A DNA stretch of 64,000 nucleotides from Corynebacterium aquilae DSM 44791 (GCF_001941445.1 NZ_CP009245.1:1697992-1761991), one strand, 5' to 3'. Counted from the first letter of the stretch, positions 17,111-28,036 are shown. Translations and numbers: made by a program. Notes: generated by a model from the sequence alone, not told the origin.

Positions 17111-17491
17111 TTTTTAGTGGCGGGAGTTTGAGGGGGTTCTCCTATGACAATTGCATGTTCTGGGGCGGCTTTTGAGCGACATCGGTGATGATTATCGACA
17201 GGTAGGGAGTTTTACCACGCGGTGCTCTTCACTGCCACAGCACCAGCTTCATCCATCCGCGCGATGAACGCAATCGTCACATGCTTGGGCAGCACATCGC
17301 CAAGATCTTCTTAGGTACCAGGTTCCTATTGGCTTCGCGAGTACGTCTGTACTGCCGGTGGCATAACCCCTTCGATCATTGATCGATTGGGGCTAAGAGC
17401 CATGCCGGAACCCAGCGACGAGCCCGGATCGAGCCACACTCGACACTAGGTTGACAGGCGCGTTTACTGAACTGCCAATAACGCTCATGGG
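17111..17491. other. Intergenic region, possible degraded coding remnant
   Basis: 381 bp without an intact gene. On the minus strand, 17212-17307 reads as 32 sense codons after a stop (ending VAVKSTAW and TAA) with protein-like composition, but it has no start and no recognisable family. Its lower G/T bias differs from both neighbours. It may be a remnant of a lost gene. Confidence 0.3.
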
Positions 17492-18379
17492 TTAGTGGTT
17501 GAGGGTTTCTAGTTCGACGGAGCCGGTGGCGACGATAACGGAGGGCCCGGTGAGGGTGCTGGTGCCGTTGTCGATGGTGACGGTGACGGTGCCTCCGGGG
17601 ACGTGCACGGTGACAGTTCCGGTGGTTTCTCCGGCGTGGGCGAGGGCTGCGGTGGCGGCTGCGACGGTGCCGGTTCCGCAGGAGCGGGTTTCGCCGGCGC
17701 CGCGTTCGTGGACGCGCATGTGGGTGCTGTGGTTGCCGTTGGCGTCGGTGTCCAGCGGGGTGAGGACTTCGATGTTGACGCCTTCGGGGAAGAATTCTGG
17801 GTCGAAGGTGAATTCTTTTTCGATGGGAAGATCCGCGAGGGTTTTGGGGGTGAGGTTTTCTTCGACGCAGGCGAGGTGGGGGTTGCCCATGTCGACGCCG
17901 AGGCCTGAGAAGGTGTGGTTGGTGACGGTGCAGCTGGTGGTGCCGAGGATGTGGGGGTTGCCCATGCCGACGGTGACTGTGGCGTGTTGTGCGGTGCAGT
18001 CGCTGACGGTCACGGGGCGGGCGCCGGCGCGAGTTCCTACAACGAAAGTGTCGGTGGTGACTAGCCCGCGGGAGCGTACCCAGTGGGCGAAGACGCGGAC
18101 GCCGTTGCCGCACATTTCTGCGATGCTGCCGTCCGCGTTGCGGTAGTCCATGAACCAGTCCGCGCCGGATACGCCGTCGGGGAGGCTGTCGATGACGTGG
18201 GCGTCGAGGAGTGCTTGGGCGGTGGCGACGCGTAGGACGCCGTCGCCACCGATGCCGGCGCGTCGGTCGCAGAGGGCGCGGACGGTGTTTTCGGTGAGGT
18301 CGAGGTGTACTGCCGCGTCGGGCAGGATCACGAAGTCGTTTTCGGTGCCATGTCCGATGGCGAAAGGAACTGCAGTCAT
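17492..18379 (-). CDS. dapF: Diaminopimelate epimerase
   Basis: A 295-residue enzyme with the two catalytic cysteines in AEMCGNGVR (Cys90) and TRSCGTGT (Cys234). Both also sit in the usual GNG/GTG phosphate-like loops. It converts LL-diaminopimelate to the meso form, which is a lysine precursor and the cross-linking residue of corynebacterial peptidoglycan. N-terminal GTENDFVIL and [11 protein letters not shown] are family hallmarks. DapA and DapB are encoded at 42-45 kb. It lies 55 bp downstream of miaA on the same strand. Confidence 0.96.
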   Translation of the reverse strand: MTAVPFAIGHGTENDFVILPDAAVHLDLTENTVRALCDRRAGIGGDGVLRVATAQALLDAHVIDSLPDGVSGADWFMDYRNADGSIAEMCGNGVRVFAHWVRSRGLVTTDTFVVGTRAGARPVTVSDCTAQHATVTVGMGNPHILGTTSCTVTNHTFSGLGVDMGNPHLACVEENLTPKTLADLPIEKEFTFDPEFFPEGVNIEVLTPLDTDANGNHSTHMRVHERGAGETRSCGTGTVAAATAALAHAGETTGTVTVHVPGGTVTVTIDNGTSTLTGPSVIVATGSVELETLNH

Positions 18380-18434
18380 GCGGTCATTATCGCATGGGTG
18401 GTGTGGGCGGGTGGCGCTGGTGTTGGTGTGGGGT

Positions 18435-19406
18435 TTAGCTGGTGGGATTGATGCCGAGGGCAGTCAGCGCTTGGGGGGTGGTGGGGTTGGAGGCGTCGAG
18501 CCAGAGGGTGCGGGGGTCGCGTTTGAACCAGGAGCGTTGCCGTCTGACGTAGCGGCGGGTGCCGAAGATGGTGGCTTCGATGGCTTCGTCGAGGGTGAGT
18601 TCGCCGGCTAGATGTTGCAGGGCTTGGAGGTAGCCGATGGCGCGGCCGGCGGTGGAGTTTTCCACGAGTCCTGCGGTGACCAGGTGGCGGGTTTCTTCAA
18701 TCAGCCCGGTGTCGAACATGGTGCGGGTGCGGGTGTCGATGCGCGGGTTGAGCCATTCCGGGGTGGTGGCCAGTCCGAGGATCACGGTATTCCAGCGGGC
18801 GGGTTGGTTGATGGGGGGTTGGCTGGCGGCGAAGGGTTTGCCGGTTAGTTCGATGACTTCGAGTGCCCGGACGGTGCGCCGCGGGTCGGCTTCTTCGATG
18901 ATGGAGGCGGCGTGGGGGTCTTTGTCGCGGAGCAGGGCGCGGAGTGCGGGCAGGCCGTGGTCGGCGAGCATGGTTTCGTAGCGGGCCCGCACGGTGTGGT
19001 CGGTGGGTGGGAATTGCCAGTCGTCGACGAGGGATTGCACGTAGAGCATGGAGCCGCCAACGATGATGGGAGTTTTGTGGCGGCGGCGGATGTCGTCGAC
19101 GGTGGCGACGGCCTGTTGTTGGTAGCGGGCGACCGAGGCGGTTTCTGTCACCTCGAGGACGTCGAAGAGGTGGTGGGGGATGCCGCGGCGCTGGTGGTGG
19201 GGCACTTTGGCGGTTCCGATGTCCATGCCCCGGTAGAGCTGCATGGAGTCGACGTTGACGATTTCGCCGTTGAGGTGTTCGGCCAGATCGAGGGAGAGGT
19301 CGGATTTTCCGCTGGCGGTAGGACCGACGATGGCGATGGGTCGCGGCAGGCCGTCGAGGTTGGTTGGTGAGTGCGCCCAGGTGGTTGTGGGGATTGTGGT
19401 GTCCAC
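18435..19406 (-). CDS. miaA: tRNA dimethylallyltransferase
   Basis: A 323-residue MiaA. The P-loop [11 protein letters not shown] lies at about residues 28-38. Then come [26 protein letters not shown] and [17 protein letters not shown], in the order typical of the family. It adds a dimethylallyl group to A37 of tRNAs reading U-starting codons. MiaB (22191) then methylthiolates the same base, so both steps are in this window. The start is the GTG at 19406 with GGGAGC upstream. Its partner downstream is dapF. Confidence 0.96.
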   Translation of the reverse strand: MDTTIPTTTWAHSPTNLDGLPRPIAIVGPTASGKSDLSLDLAEHLNGEIVNVDSMQLYRGMDIGTAKVPHHQRRGIPHHLFDVLEVTETASVARYQQQAVATVDDIRRRHKTPIIVGGSMLYVQSLVDDWQFPPTDHTVRARYETMLADHGLPALRALLRDKDPHAASIIEEADPRRTVRALEVIELTGKPFAASQPPINQPARWNTVILGLATTPEWLNPRIDTRTRTMFDTGLIEETRHLVTAGLVENSTAGRAIGYLQALQHLAGELTLDEAIEATIFGTRRYVRRQRSWFKRDPRTLWLDASNPTTPQALTALGINPTS

Positions 19407-19774
19407 CGTGGTGTGGCTCCCTTTTGTCGTGGTGTGCTGTGATGCTGCGCCGTGGCTGTGCTGTGTTGGCGTTTAGCTTATCCGGTGTGGTGGCTGGGTT
19501 GGTGGCGGGTTTGGGGTGGAGTGTCGGGGTTGTGTGCGTCGGTGGTGTTGTGAGCGAGTGCACTCCATGATGGTGCGGTTCAGGCTAAACTGGTCGTGTT
19601 ATCTTCGCACCGGTGTTTCCCGGCCTGATCGTCCCTGCGTAGGGCGGTGTGTGGTGGGGGTTGCCGGTGGCGAAGAGTTCATGCGTTGCCCTGCGTTGTT
19701 GCTGATTTGTGATGGCGTGGGGGTTTCGGCTGTCGCTGCGCGCGGCGCGATTTTCACTGGAAGGCACTTTTGCG
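19407..19774. other. Divergent miaA / DUF349 intergenic region
   Basis: 368 bp without a gene, very G/T-rich on the plus strand. A -10-like TAAACT occurs near 19587. A small CCGG-type hairpin lies near 19610-19624. No operator is recognised. Confidence 0.5.
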
Positions 19775-21088
19775 ATGACCTCTCACCCCACCCCTAAGCC
19801 CGGTCCCCGTCCTGGCCCCCGCCCGGGCGCCCAGGCGAAGCCGGTTGCCACTCCTGCCCCTGTCGTGGGTGCCCGGCCGGAGAAGTTTGGCCGCGTGGAC
19901 GATGACGGCCAGGTGTTTTTGTTCGTCGATGGTGGCGAACGCAAGATTGGCGAGTGGAAGGCCGGTACTCCTGCGCAGGGTCTGGAGCACTATGCGACCC
20001 GCTATGCGGATTTGATGACCGAGGTGAATTTGCTGGCTACCCGCCTGCTGTCGCACCCGGCGGAGGCGCAGCAGTTGCGTGCGACCGCTGAAGGGTTGTT
20101 GCAGACCTTGCCGGAGGCCGCGGTCATTGGTGATGTGGCGGCGTTGGAGACGAAGCTGAACAAGATCATCGATGCCTCTGGTGATGCTGAGGCCGCCGCG
20201 AAGGCCGCTAAGGCGCAGCGCCGTGAGCAGGCCATTGCCCGTAAAGAGGCGTTGGCTGCTGAGGCGGAGGATTTGGCGGCGAATTCCACCGAGTGGAAGA
20301 AGGCTGGCGATCGTTTCCGGGAGATCCTGGAGGAGTGGAAGACGATTCGCGGAATTGAGCGCGCCACCGATGATGCTTTGTGGAAGCGGTATTCCAAGGC
20401 GCGTGATTCCTTCAATCACCGGCGCGGATCCCACTTCGCGGAGTTGGATCGCACTCGCTCGGCTGCCCGCAAGATCAAGGAGGATCTGGTCGCGCAGGCG
20501 CAGCAGTTGCAGGATTCCACGGATTGGGCAACGACTGCGAAGGCGTTTAAGCAGTTGATGGATCAGTGGCGGGCGGCCGGCCGTGCGCCGCGCGATATCG
20601 ATCAGAAGCTGTGGGAGGCTTTCAAGACCGCCCAGGATCATTTCTTTGCGGCCCGTAATAAGGTCACAGAGGAAAAGGACAAGGAGTTCGCTGCGAACGC
20701 CGACGCCAAGCAGGCTCTGATTGACGAGTACGATTCCAAGATCGATCCGGAGTCTGACATTGAGCACGCCCGCCAGGTGCTCCGCGAGTTGCAGGAGAAG
20801 TGGGAGGCGATTGGTTTTGTTCCGCGCGCCCGGGTGCGCGAATTTGAGGACAAGATCGGCGCGCTGGAAAAGCGCGTTGCGGAGGCTGCGGACGCGCAGT
20901 GGCGGCGGACGGATCCCGCAGCCCAGGCCCGTGCCGCCCAGTTCGTGGAGAAGGTGCAAGAGCTCACCGCCCAGGCCGATGCTGCGGAGGCTCAGGGGAA
21001 GTCCGCTAAGGCCGCCCAGCTGCGGGAGCAGGCCCAGCAGTGGCAGGAGTGGGCCGATGCTGCCGCCGCCGCGGTGGACAACCTCTAA
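19775..21088 (+). CDS. DUF349 domain protein
   Basis: A 437-residue, highly charged Ala/Glu/Lys/Arg-rich protein. Residues 1-40 are Pro/Gly-rich and probably disordered. The rest is predicted long alpha-helix with repeated DUF349 segments (WKKAGDRFREILEEWK near 195, WATTAKAFKQLMDQWRAAG near 260). The same gene lies next to the miaB-neighbouring membrane protein in M. tuberculosis (Rv2731). The function of DUF349 proteins is not established. The ATG at 19775 is chosen because the Pro-rich start directly follows it and GGAAGG lies about 12 bases upstream. A strong terminator ends the unit. Confidence 0.9.
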   Translation: MTSHPTPKPGPRPGPRPGAQAKPVATPAPVVGARPEKFGRVDDDGQVFLFVDGGERKIGEWKAGTPAQGLEHYATRYADLMTEVNLLATRLLSHPAEAQQLRATAEGLLQTLPEAAVIGDVAALETKLNKIIDASGDAEAAAKAAKAQRREQAIARKEALAAEAEDLAANSTEWKKAGDRFREILEEWKTIRGIERATDDALWKRYSKARDSFNHRRGSHFAELDRTRSAARKIKEDLVAQAQQLQDSTDWATTAKAFKQLMDQWRAAGRAPRDIDQKLWEAFKTAQDHFFAARNKVTEEKDKEFAANADAKQALIDEYDSKIDPESDIEHARQVLRELQEKWEAIGFVPRARVREFEDKIGALEKRVAEAADAQWRRTDPAAQARAAQFVEKVQELTAQADAAEAQGKSAKAAQLREQAQQWQEWADAAAAAVDNL

Positions 21089-21147
21089 ACACTTCTTAGG
21101 CGTGCCGCCAGTCGCACACCATTGCGGCGGCTGGTGCTGGTAGACAC

Positions 21148-21204
21148 ACACTGCTGTGGCGCCTACGCAGTTGATTGCGTAGGCGCCACAGCAGTGTTTT
21201 TTTC
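21148..21204 (+). terminator. Strong terminator after the DUF349 gene
   Basis: A 22-bp perfect stem (21148-21169 with 21176-21197) with a six-base loop is followed by eight T residues. The length and perfection are unusual, but its position and T-run fit a Rho-independent terminator. Confidence 0.92.
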
Positions 21205-21310
21205 ATGTTTTCTTCGGTGCGCTTCTCCCCCACCCGGGGTTTCAGGGCAGGCCCACCTTTGGACAGAGCAAGCAGCACTGACCCGGTTGAGTGCCGGTGT
21301 GGTGCAGGGC

Positions 21311-22018
21311 CTAGTTTTTGTCGCCGCGGGCGCGGCGCCTGGCGGCGGCCCGGGCGCGCCGGTCATCAACGATGGCTGCTGCCTGCTGGTGGCGTTGTTT
21401 TTCTTCCGCCAGGATTTCGTTTTGGAGGTTGGCGACCGGGTCCGGGGCCTTGCCGCTGCTGCGCAGCTCCGCGATGGAGCGCTGCAGTTTGCTGCGACGG
21501 AACACCAAGGTGGACAGGGTGACCGCGACGAGGGTCACCGATAGTGCGCCGAGCACCAGCCCGAAGGAGGGGCCCACCCCGGGTTCTGTCGGCGGGCGAG
21601 ATTGGCGCATCCAAATCGCAAACAGGGAGTAAAACATCGCGCACCCGGAGCTAAACCAGGCGGCCAAAGCGATGCCCATGTTGCGGGTGATGATCGTCGC
21701 CATGGTCAGCATGAACGGCCCGATGATGGCCAGCCACACATAGATGCGTTCCGGCACGGTGGTCACAAAGGCGCGGGCAGTGTCGGAGAAAAACAACACG
21801 TCCAAGCCGATCACCTTGCCGGAGTGCGGCAGGAACAGGGACACGAACACCCCCATCATGCCGATCACCAGCGGCAGGACAGCGTTGCCCAAATCGATGG
21901 TGCGGGCGGCTGCGCGTTCCGCAGCTTTCACATCGCCATCGTGGGCGGCAAGGTGCTTGGCGACTGGATGGTGCGTGGTGGCGGGCTCGACGGGCGACGA
22001 GTTCGGCTTTTCGGTCAT
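21311..22018 (-). CDS. Rv2732c-family membrane protein
   Basis: A 235-residue membrane protein with four hydrophobic segments (about residues 45-65, 92-110, 115-135 and 150-172). A charged Arg/Ala-rich cytoplasmic tail follows, ending RRRARGDKN. The position between a DUF349 gene and miaB matches M. tuberculosis Rv2732c. No function is known and no catalytic motif is visible. The positively charged tail could contact nucleic acid or phospholipid, which is speculative. Confidence 0.8.
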   Translation of the reverse strand: MTEKPNSSPVEPATTHHPVAKHLAAHDGDVKAAERAAARTIDLGNAVLPLVIGMMGVFVSLFLPHSGKVIGLDVLFFSDTARAFVTTVPERIYVWLAIIGPFMLTMATIITRNMGIALAAWFSSGCAMFYSLFAIWMRQSRPPTEPGVGPSFGLVLGALSVTLVAVTLSTLVFRRSKLQRSIAELRSSGKAPDPVANLQNEILAEEKQRHQQAAAIVDDRRARAAARRRARGDKN

Positions 22019-22121
22019 TGCTTCATCCTAACCCTTCAGGCCAGGCCGGCTGCGCAGGTGGTGGCGATTCACATCAAACCCACACCCACGCACACAATGT
22101 CGACGTCCCCGCCCAGCGCAA

Positions 22122-22168
22122 CGCACCCCAGCTGGGTGAGGATGTAGTCCTTAGCTAGCTGGGGTGCG
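22122..22168 (-). terminator. Hairpin downstream of miaB
   Basis: The 12-bp arms CGCACCCCAGCT (22122-22133) and AGCTGGGGTGCG (22157-22168) lie 23 bp beyond the miaB stop. The 23-base loop and lack of a T-run make it a weak terminator candidate. Confidence 0.45.
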
Positions 22169-22190
22169 CGGAAAGAAGCTGCGGTGGGTT

Positions 22191-23705
22191 TTATCCGCAG
22201 CTGCCACATCCGGTGGCAGCCGTGGTGGTGGGGGCAGCCCCGATGGTCGGCATGCCCAACCCAACCCCGATGGGGGCGGTGGTGGGCACCTGGCCGGCAG
22301 CGTGCATATCGCCGGCGGTGGTGCGCCGGTGGGTGCGCACCGGCTCATCGGCGATGAGGTAGTGGGCGGCAGCGCCGGTGACGACGGTGGTGACCACGTC
22401 ACCGGGGCGGATCTCCCCCTCGACCGCGCCTTCCGGTTTGAAGTGCACCAAACGCCCATCCCGGGCGCGTCCGGTCATGCGGTGGGTCTGGTTGTTTTTA
22501 CGGCCACCACCGGCCTGGACCAACAGTTCCACCTCGGAGCCGATGAGCTTCTCGTTTTCCTCGAAAGAAATCCGCTCCTGCAACGCCATGAGACGCTCGA
22601 AGCGCTCCTGCACCACCGCCTTGGGGATCTGCTCCTCATACTCGGCGGCCGGGGTGCCCGGGCGGGGCGAATACTGGAAGGTGTAGGCGGAGGTAAAACG
22701 AGCCTTTTCCACCACGGACAGGGTGTCCTGGAAATCCTCCTCGGTCTCCCCGGGGAAACCCACGATGATGTCGGTGGTGATTGCCGCGTGCGGCAGCTTG
22801 GCGCGCACTTCCTCCAAAATGCTCAAAAACTTCTTGCTGCGGTAGCTGCGGCGCATCTCCTTGAGCACCTTGTCCGAACCGGACTGCAACGGCATGTGCA
22901 GCTGGGGGCAAATGTTCGGGGTTTCCGCCATCGCATCAATGACGTCACTGGTGAACTCAGCCGGGTGCGGGCTGGTAAAACGCACGCGCTCCAAACCCTC
23001 GATCGAACCGCAGGCCCGCAGCAGCTTGGAAAAAGCCGTGCGGTCGCGGGGCTGCTCCGGGTCGGCAAAGTTCACGCCATAGGCGTTGACGTTTTGCCCC
23101 AACAAGGTGACCTCAGAAACTCCCTGATCCACCAGGGCTTTCACCTCGGCCAAAATATCGCCCGGGCGGCGATCCACTTCCTTACCACGCAAGCTCGGCA
23201 CAATGCAGAACGTGCAGGTATTGTTACAGCCGACGGAAATGCTCACCCACCCGGCGTAAGAAGATTCCCGCTTGGCGGGCAACACGGAGGGGAACTGCTC
23301 CAGCGCATCCACGATCTCCACCTGGGCGGCATCGTTGTGGGCGGCCCGATCCAGCAACGCCGGCAAAGAACCGATGTTGTGGGTACCAAAGACCACATCC
23401 ACCCACGGGGCCTTCTTCACCACCGTGTCGCGGTCTTTCTGCGCCAAACAGCCGCCGACAGCGATCTGCATCCCCGGGTGGGCGTCCTTGACGGCACGCA
23501 ACTGACCCAAGGTTCCATACAGGCGATTGTCGGCGTTCTCACGCACCGCGCAGGTATTGAACACCACCAGATCAGGGGTGGCGTCGGGATCGGCAGCCCG
23601 ATAGCCGGCACTCTCGAGCAAACCCGATAGGCGCTCGGAGTCGTGCACGTTCATCTGGCAGCCGAAAGTTCGGACCTCGTATGTTTTCGTCGCGGTGGTA
23701 GACAC
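22191..23705 (-). CDS. miaB: tRNA-2-methylthio-N6-dimethylallyladenosine synthase
   Basis: A radical-SAM methylthiotransferase of about 504 residues. The N-terminal cluster-binding Cys lie in TFGCQMN and FNTCAVREN. The radical SAM motif is [18 protein letters not shown]-terminal TRAM-like region precedes a short tail ending GCGSCG. It adds methylthio to i6A37 made by MiaA. The start is taken as the GTG at 23705 ([15 protein letters not shown]). An in-frame ATG at 23744 would add 13 residues, and neither has a strong Shine-Dalgarno. The Cys-containing end is an oddity shared with some actinobacterial MiaB. Confidence 0.94.
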   Translation of the reverse strand: MSTTATKTYEVRTFGCQMNVHDSERLSGLLESAGYRAADPDATPDLVVFNTCAVRENADNRLYGTLGQLRAVKDAHPGMQIAVGGCLAQKDRDTVVKKAPWVDVVFGTHNIGSLPALLDRAAHNDAAQVEIVDALEQFPSVLPAKRESSYAGWVSISVGCNNTCTFCIVPSLRGKEVDRRPGDILAEVKALVDQGVSEVTLLGQNVNAYGVNFADPEQPRDRTAFSKLLRACGSIEGLERVRFTSPHPAEFTSDVIDAMAETPNICPQLHMPLQSGSDKVLKEMRRSYRSKKFLSILEEVRAKLPHAAITTDIIVGFPGETEEDFQDTLSVVEKARFTSAYTFQYSPRPGTPAAEYEEQIPKAVVQERFERLMALQERISFEENEKLIGSEVELLVQAGGGRKNNQTHRMTGRARDGRLVHFKPEGAVEGEIRPGDVVTTVVTGAAAHYLIADEPVRTHRRTTAGDMHAAGQVPTTAPIGVGLGMPTIGAAPTTTAATGCGSCG

Positions 23706-23842
23706 GGGCGGTAAGTGTAGAACAACAGTGCCACACGGTGCCATTCCACCACCCAGCCCACCACCACAGCGGCCAGCTAACGCCACCACACCCCCATCAC
23801 CCCAGCTTGCAGCTATGACACAGGTTACATTAAGTTGTGGGA

Positions 23843-24595
23843 ATGACCGATGAGACCACCACGCCCATGATCCAGATGCGCGACGTCAACAAATACTTTG
23901 ACGACTACCACGCGCTACGCGACATCAACCTCGACATCCCCAAAGGCCAAGTCGTTGTCGTGCTCGGCCCCTCCGGCTCCGGCAAATCCACCCTGTGCCG
24001 CACCATCAACCGGCTCGAAACCATCGACTCCGGCAACATCCACATCGACGGCGAGCTGCTCCCCGAAGAAGGCAAAGACCTCGCCAAGCTGCGCGCAGAA
24101 GTCGGCATGTGCTTCCAGTCCTTTAACCTGTTTCCCCACCTGACGATCCGGGACAACGTCACCCTGGCCCCCATCAAGGTGCGCAAACTCAGCAAGGCCG
24201 ACGCCACCAAAAAAGCCATGGAGCTGCTCGACCGCGTCGGCATCGCCAACCAGGCAGACAAATACCCCGCCCAACTGTCCGGCGGGCAGCAACAGCGCGT
24301 CGCCATCGCCCGCGCACTAGCCATGGACCCCAAAGTGATGCTCTTCGACGAGCCGACCTCCGCACTAGATCCCGAAATGGTCAACGAGGTCCTCGACGTG
24401 ATGACCGACCTGGCCGACGAAGGCATGACCATGGTCGTCGTCACCCACGAGATGGGCTTCGCCCGCAAAGCCGCCCACCGCATCCTGTTCATGGCCGAAG
24501 GCAGCGTCATCGAAGACACCGACCCCAACACCTTCTTCGACCACCCCGAATCCGACCGCGCCAAAGACTTCCTCGGCAAAATCCTCGGACACTAG
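23843..24595 (+). CDS. gluA: Glutamate ABC transporter ATP-binding protein
   Basis: A 250-residue ABC ATPase with Walker [11 protein letters not shown]-loop [10 protein letters not shown], signature [15 protein letters not shown], Walker [13 protein letters not shown] and H-switch VTHEMGFA. It is very similar in order and motifs to GluA of C. glutamicum. It energises glutamate import with GluB, GluC and GluD. The start could be ATG 23843 or GTG 23837; I prefer the ATG. It is the first gene of the operon, divergent from miaB. Confidence 0.93.
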   Translation: MTDETTTPMIQMRDVNKYFDDYHALRDINLDIPKGQVVVVLGPSGSGKSTLCRTINRLETIDSGNIHIDGELLPEEGKDLAKLRAEVGMCFQSFNLFPHLTIRDNVTLAPIKVRKLSKADATKKAMELLDRVGIANQADKYPAQLSGGQQQRVAIARALAMDPKVMLFDEPTSALDPEMVNEVLDVMTDLADEGMTMVVVTHEMGFARKAAHRILFMAEGSVIEDTDPNTFFDHPESDRAKDFLGKILGH

Positions 24596-24696
24596 GCCCG
24601 GCACCCACCCCGCACCTAGTCCCCCACCCCCCCTTTTCCCTCGCACGGCACCCGGCCCATCGCCCACCCCGCGCGAAACACCACAAGGAGCACCCC

Positions 24697-25590
24697 ATGA
24701 AGCCTGCTGCTAAAACACTGGGCGGCGTCCGCGCCGCCGTGGTAGCACTGGCCACCGCGGTCGTCGCCACCACCCTCACCGCCTGCGGATCCACCGAACC
24801 CCGCAGCCTCGTCGAATCCATCGACGAAGGACACGTCATCATCGGCACCAAATACGACCAACCCGGTCTCGGACTGAGGGAACCGGACAAAACCATGACC
24901 GGCCTCGACGTCGACGTCGCCACCTACGTCGTCAACTACATCGCCGACCAACGGGGCACCGCGCACCCCAAAATCACCTGGCGCGAAACCCCCTCCGCGC
25001 AGCGCGAAACCCTGATCAAAAACGGTGAGGTCGACATGATCACCGCCACCTACTCCATCAACGCCGGCCGCGCCAAAACAGTCGACTTCGGCGGCCCCTA
25101 CCTGCTGACCCACCAGGCCCTGCTCGTCCGCGAAGACGACGACCGCATCACCAGCCTCAAAGACCTCAACAACGGGCTCAAACTCTGCTCCGTCACCGGC
25201 AGCTCCCCAGCACAAAAAGTCAAAAAATCGCTGCCCGGCGTACAGCTGCAGGAATACGACTCCTACTCCTCCTGCGTCGAAGCACTCCACCAGAAAAAAG
25301 TGGACGCCATGACCACTGACGCCACCATCCTCTACGGCTTCTCCGCCCAATACCCCGGCGAATTTCGGGTGGTGAAGATGACCAAGGACGATGGCCAGCC
25401 TTTCACCAACGAGTACTACGGCATCGGACACGCCAAAGGCACCGTCGACAGCAACGACGCCATCAACGAGGCCCTCACCGAAATGTACGCCGACGGCTCC
25501 TTCGAGAAATTCCTCAAAAACAACCTCGGCGACAACACCCAAGACGTGCAGCCGGGCATCCCCGGCGACCTCAGCTTCCTCGACCAATAA
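24697..25590 (+). CDS. gluB: Glutamate-binding lipoprotein
   Basis: A 297-residue periplasmic-type solute-binding protein. A lipoprotein signal ends in TLTAC with lipidated Cys30. The mature part is a type II amino-acid-binding fold (family 3: GLDVDVATYV near 68, RETLIKNGEVDMITATYS near 103, VDFGGPYL). It captures glutamate outside the membrane for GluCD. AAGGAGC lies upstream of the ATG. It lies 101 bp after gluA. Confidence 0.94.
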   Translation: MKPAAKTLGGVRAAVVALATAVVATTLTACGSTEPRSLVESIDEGHVIIGTKYDQPGLGLREPDKTMTGLDVDVATYVVNYIADQRGTAHPKITWRETPSAQRETLIKNGEVDMITATYSINAGRAKTVDFGGPYLLTHQALLVREDDDRITSLKDLNNGLKLCSVTGSSPAQKVKKSLPGVQLQEYDSYSSCVEALHQKKVDAMTTDATILYGFSAQYPGEFRVVKMTKDDGQPFTNEYYGIGHAKGTVDSNDAINEALTEMYADGSFEKFLKNNLGDNTQDVQPGIPGDLSFLDQ

Positions 25591-25626
25591 CCCACACGAA
25601 CACACAACTCCTAAGGAGCGTGAACC

Positions 25627-26310
25627 ATGGACCAACTCTGGTCTGATTTAAGCGGCAGCCTGCTGTCCGCTTTCTGGATCACCATCAAACTCACGGTGTT
25701 CTCCGCTGTGGGCTCCATGATCCTCGGCACCGTGCTCACCGCAATGCGTGTCTCCCCCGTCTCCATCATGCGCACCCTGGCGACCTTCTACATCAACACC
25801 GTGCGCAACACCCCGCTGACCCTGATCGTTTTGTTCTGCTCGATCGGCCTGTACCAAAACCTCGGCCTTTCCCTCGCACCGGAAAACGACCACTTCATCA
25901 AGAACAACAACTTCTGGCTCGCCGTCCTCGGCTTCGTGCTCTACACCAGCGCCTTCGTGGCCGAATCCTTGCGATCCGGCATCAACACCGTGCACTTTGG
26001 CCAAGCCGAAGCCGCCCGCTCGCTGGGGCTGAGCTTCCCGCAGATCTTCGGCAACATCATCTTCCCCCAAGCGCTCCGCGCCGCCGTCGTGCCTTTGGGA
26101 AACACGTTGATCGCATTAACCAAAAACACCACCATCGCCTCCACCATCGGCGTGGCTGAAGCATCCCTGCTGATGAAGTCCACCATCGAAAACCACGCTG
26201 ACCACCTGTTCCTCGTCTTCGGCATTTTCGCCCTGGGATTCATCATCCTGACCCTGCCCATGGGCCTGGCCGTCAGCCGAGCCTCGACCCGATTGGCGGT
26301 GAAGAAATAA
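25627..26310 (+). CDS. gluC: Glutamate ABC transporter permease GluC
   Basis: A 227-residue permease with about five membrane segments. The EAA loop ([18 protein letters not shown]) contacts the ATPase. AAGGAG lies before the ATG. Its last base overlaps the gluD start (TAATG), so the two permeases are translationally coupled. Confidence 0.94.
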   Translation: MDQLWSDLSGSLLSAFWITIKLTVFSAVGSMILGTVLTAMRVSPVSIMRTLATFYINTVRNTPLTLIVLFCSIGLYQNLGLSLAPENDHFIKNNNFWLAVLGFVLYTSAFVAESLRSGINTVHFGQAEAARSLGLSFPQIFGNIIFPQALRAAVVPLGNTLIALTKNTTIASTIGVAEASLLMKSTIENHADHLFLVFGIFALGFIILTLPMGLAVSRASTRLAVKK

Positions 26311-27248
26311 TGTCCGTCCGCGCGACAGTTCTCTACGACGCCCCCGGCCCCAACGGCCGTCGCCTCAACCGCATTCTCACCTACATCACCATCGCAGTAG
26401 CCATCCTGACGGTGGTGTGGGTCGGGCGAGTGCTGCACGCCAACGGCCAGCTCGAGGCCGACAAGTGGCAACCATTCACCTACGGCACCACCTGGACCAC
26501 CTACATCCTCCCCGGCCTGTGGGGCACCCTAAAGGCCGCAGTCTTTTCCGTGATCCTGGCACTATTGACCGGCACCGCCCTCGGTTTGGGGCGGCTATCG
26601 CCCAATAAGGCCCTCCGTATCGTCTGCGGCATCATCGTGGAATTCTTCCGGGCCATTCCCGTGCTGATCCTGATGATCTTCGCGTACCAGCTCTTCGCCA
26701 AGTACGCCCTATTCCCCTCCACCCAGCTGGCTTTCGCGGCAGTGGTCTTCGGTTTGACGATGTACAACGGCTCCGTGATCGCAGAGATTCTGCGCTCCGG
26801 CATCCGGGGTTTGCCCCGCGGCCAAGTAGAGGCCGCCATGGCGCTGGGATTGAGCCACCGCCAAACCACCTTCTCCATCCTTTTGCCCCAGGCCGTCGCG
26901 GCCATGCTTCCAGCGCTGATCGCACAGATGGTCATCGCGCTGAAGGACTCGGCACTCGGCTACCAAATCGGCTACATCGAAGTGGTTCGCTCCGGCATTC
27001 AGTCCGCGTCCTACTACCGCAACTTCCTTGCCGCGCTGGTGGTTGTTGCGATCATCATGATCATCATCAACTACACCTTGACGCTGCTGGCGGAACGCAT
27101 CGAAAAGCAACTGCGTGCCGGCCGCGCCCGCCGCAATATTTTCGGCAAGGTCCCCGAGCACAAGGACCAGGGTGTGGAAACCAAAGACCGCGCCACGGTT
27201 GACTGGCACGATCCAAACCACAAGGATCTACGCAACCAGGCCGAATAA
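26310..27248 (+). CDS. gluD: Glutamate ABC transporter permease GluD
   Basis: A 312-residue permease with an N-terminal extension, about five or six membrane segments and the EAA loop [20 protein letters not shown] hydrophilic C-terminal tail of about 45 residues (from [12 protein letters not shown]) is longer than in GluC. It completes the GluABCD importer. The start overlaps gluC by one base. A terminator follows. Confidence 0.94.
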   Translation: MSVRATVLYDAPGPNGRRLNRILTYITIAVAILTVVWVGRVLHANGQLEADKWQPFTYGTTWTTYILPGLWGTLKAAVFSVILALLTGTALGLGRLSPNKALRIVCGIIVEFFRAIPVLILMIFAYQLFAKYALFPSTQLAFAAVVFGLTMYNGSVIAEILRSGIRGLPRGQVEAAMALGLSHRQTTFSILLPQAVAAMLPALIAQMVIALKDSALGYQIGYIEVVRSGIQSASYYRNFLAALVVVAIIMIIINYTLTLLAERIEKQLRAGRARRNIFGKVPEHKDQGVETKDRATVDWHDPNHKDLRNQAE

Positions 27249-27273
27249 GTTCTTTCAGGCTCTCTTAAAATGC

Positions 27274-27312
27274 ACTGCGACGCCCCGCCAAACAAAGGCG
27301 GGGCGTCGCAGT
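27274..27312. terminator. Terminator between gluD and recX
   Basis: A 16-bp perfect stem (27274-27289 with 27297-27312) with a seven-base loop lies between the two convergent genes. The T-run is weak. Confidence 0.8.
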
Positions 27313-27346
27313 ACTCTTGTGCGCTAGATTCCTTTAGAACGTGGTG

Positions 27347-27961
27347 CTAACTGTGCTCGTAGTTTCCCGGGGTGGCGCCGAGTTCCTCAATACGCTGATC
27401 CAAACAGGTGCGCGCAACCGACAGGGCCAGGGACTGGCTGTAGCCGCGCCGCGCCAGCACACCGACGATGCGCCGAAGATACTTGGTGTACTCCTGATAA
27501 TCTTCCGGCGGCTTTTTCACGCCGGCTGCCTTCTTTTGGGCCAGCCTGGTGGCCACCGCGGACTCGTCCTCATCATCGATGAGCGACAATGCCTGTTCCG
27601 CCGCATCGGCGGGCACTTTTTTCTCCCGCAGCTCCTGCCTGAGCACCGCCCGCGACTTACCTTTGGCCATATGGCGCTGACGCACCCACTGCCGTGCGAA
27701 TTCCTCATCATCGAGCAACCCCACCCGCCGTAAATCAGCGATCACTTCATCGACCAAGGCGGCAGGAAAATCAAGATCGCGAAGCCGATCACTAAGCTCC
27801 CCCACGGAGCGCGGACGATGGTCAAGAATTTTCAAGGCACGCGAACGAACCTTTGCTTTTTCTTCCTCCCACTGCGCATCGAAAAAAGTCGACTGCTCTT
27901 GCTGGGCGAAGTTTTCAATCGCCTCTTTAAGGGCTGCAATCCTTTGTTGTTGTGGCTCCAC
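27347..27961 (-). CDS. recX: RecA regulator RecX
   Basis: A RecX protein of about 204 residues with the tandem three-helix repeats of the family (RPRSVGELSDRLRDL, LLDDEEFARQWVRQR near the middle, and a C-terminal RRIVGVLARRGYSQ). It inhibits or modulates RecA filaments. A GTG at 27973 overlaps its own GGGAGG, so I prefer the GTG at 27961, which is 11 bases from it; the difference is four residues. It follows recA on the same strand, 94 bp away, as in most actinobacteria. Confidence 0.92.
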   Translation of the reverse strand: MEPQQQRIAALKEAIENFAQQEQSTFFDAQWEEEKAKVRSRALKILDHRPRSVGELSDRLRDLDFPAALVDEVIADLRRVGLLDDEEFARQWVRQRHMAKGKSRAVLRQELREKKVPADAAEQALSLIDDEDESAVATRLAQKKAAGVKKPPEDYQEYTKYLRRIVGVLARRGYSQSLALSVARTCLDQRIEELGATPGNYEHS

Positions 27962-28004
27962 TGCCGTCGCCACCTCCCTGTTGTGTGCGGTATACCCTCA
28001 GCCA

Positions 28005-28036
28005 AATGCCCCACCACGACATCATGATGGGGCATT
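28005..28036 (-). terminator. Hairpin between recA and recX
   Basis: A nine-bp stem AATGCCCCA/TGGGGCATT with a 14-base loop. It has no T-run on the minus strand, so it may reduce read-through into recX rather than stop it. Confidence 0.45.

Noticed and set aside
22164..23630. Frame of about 488 codons antisense to miaB
   Set aside because: The radical-SAM and TRAM motifs on the minus strand show the real gene; the plus frame has none.
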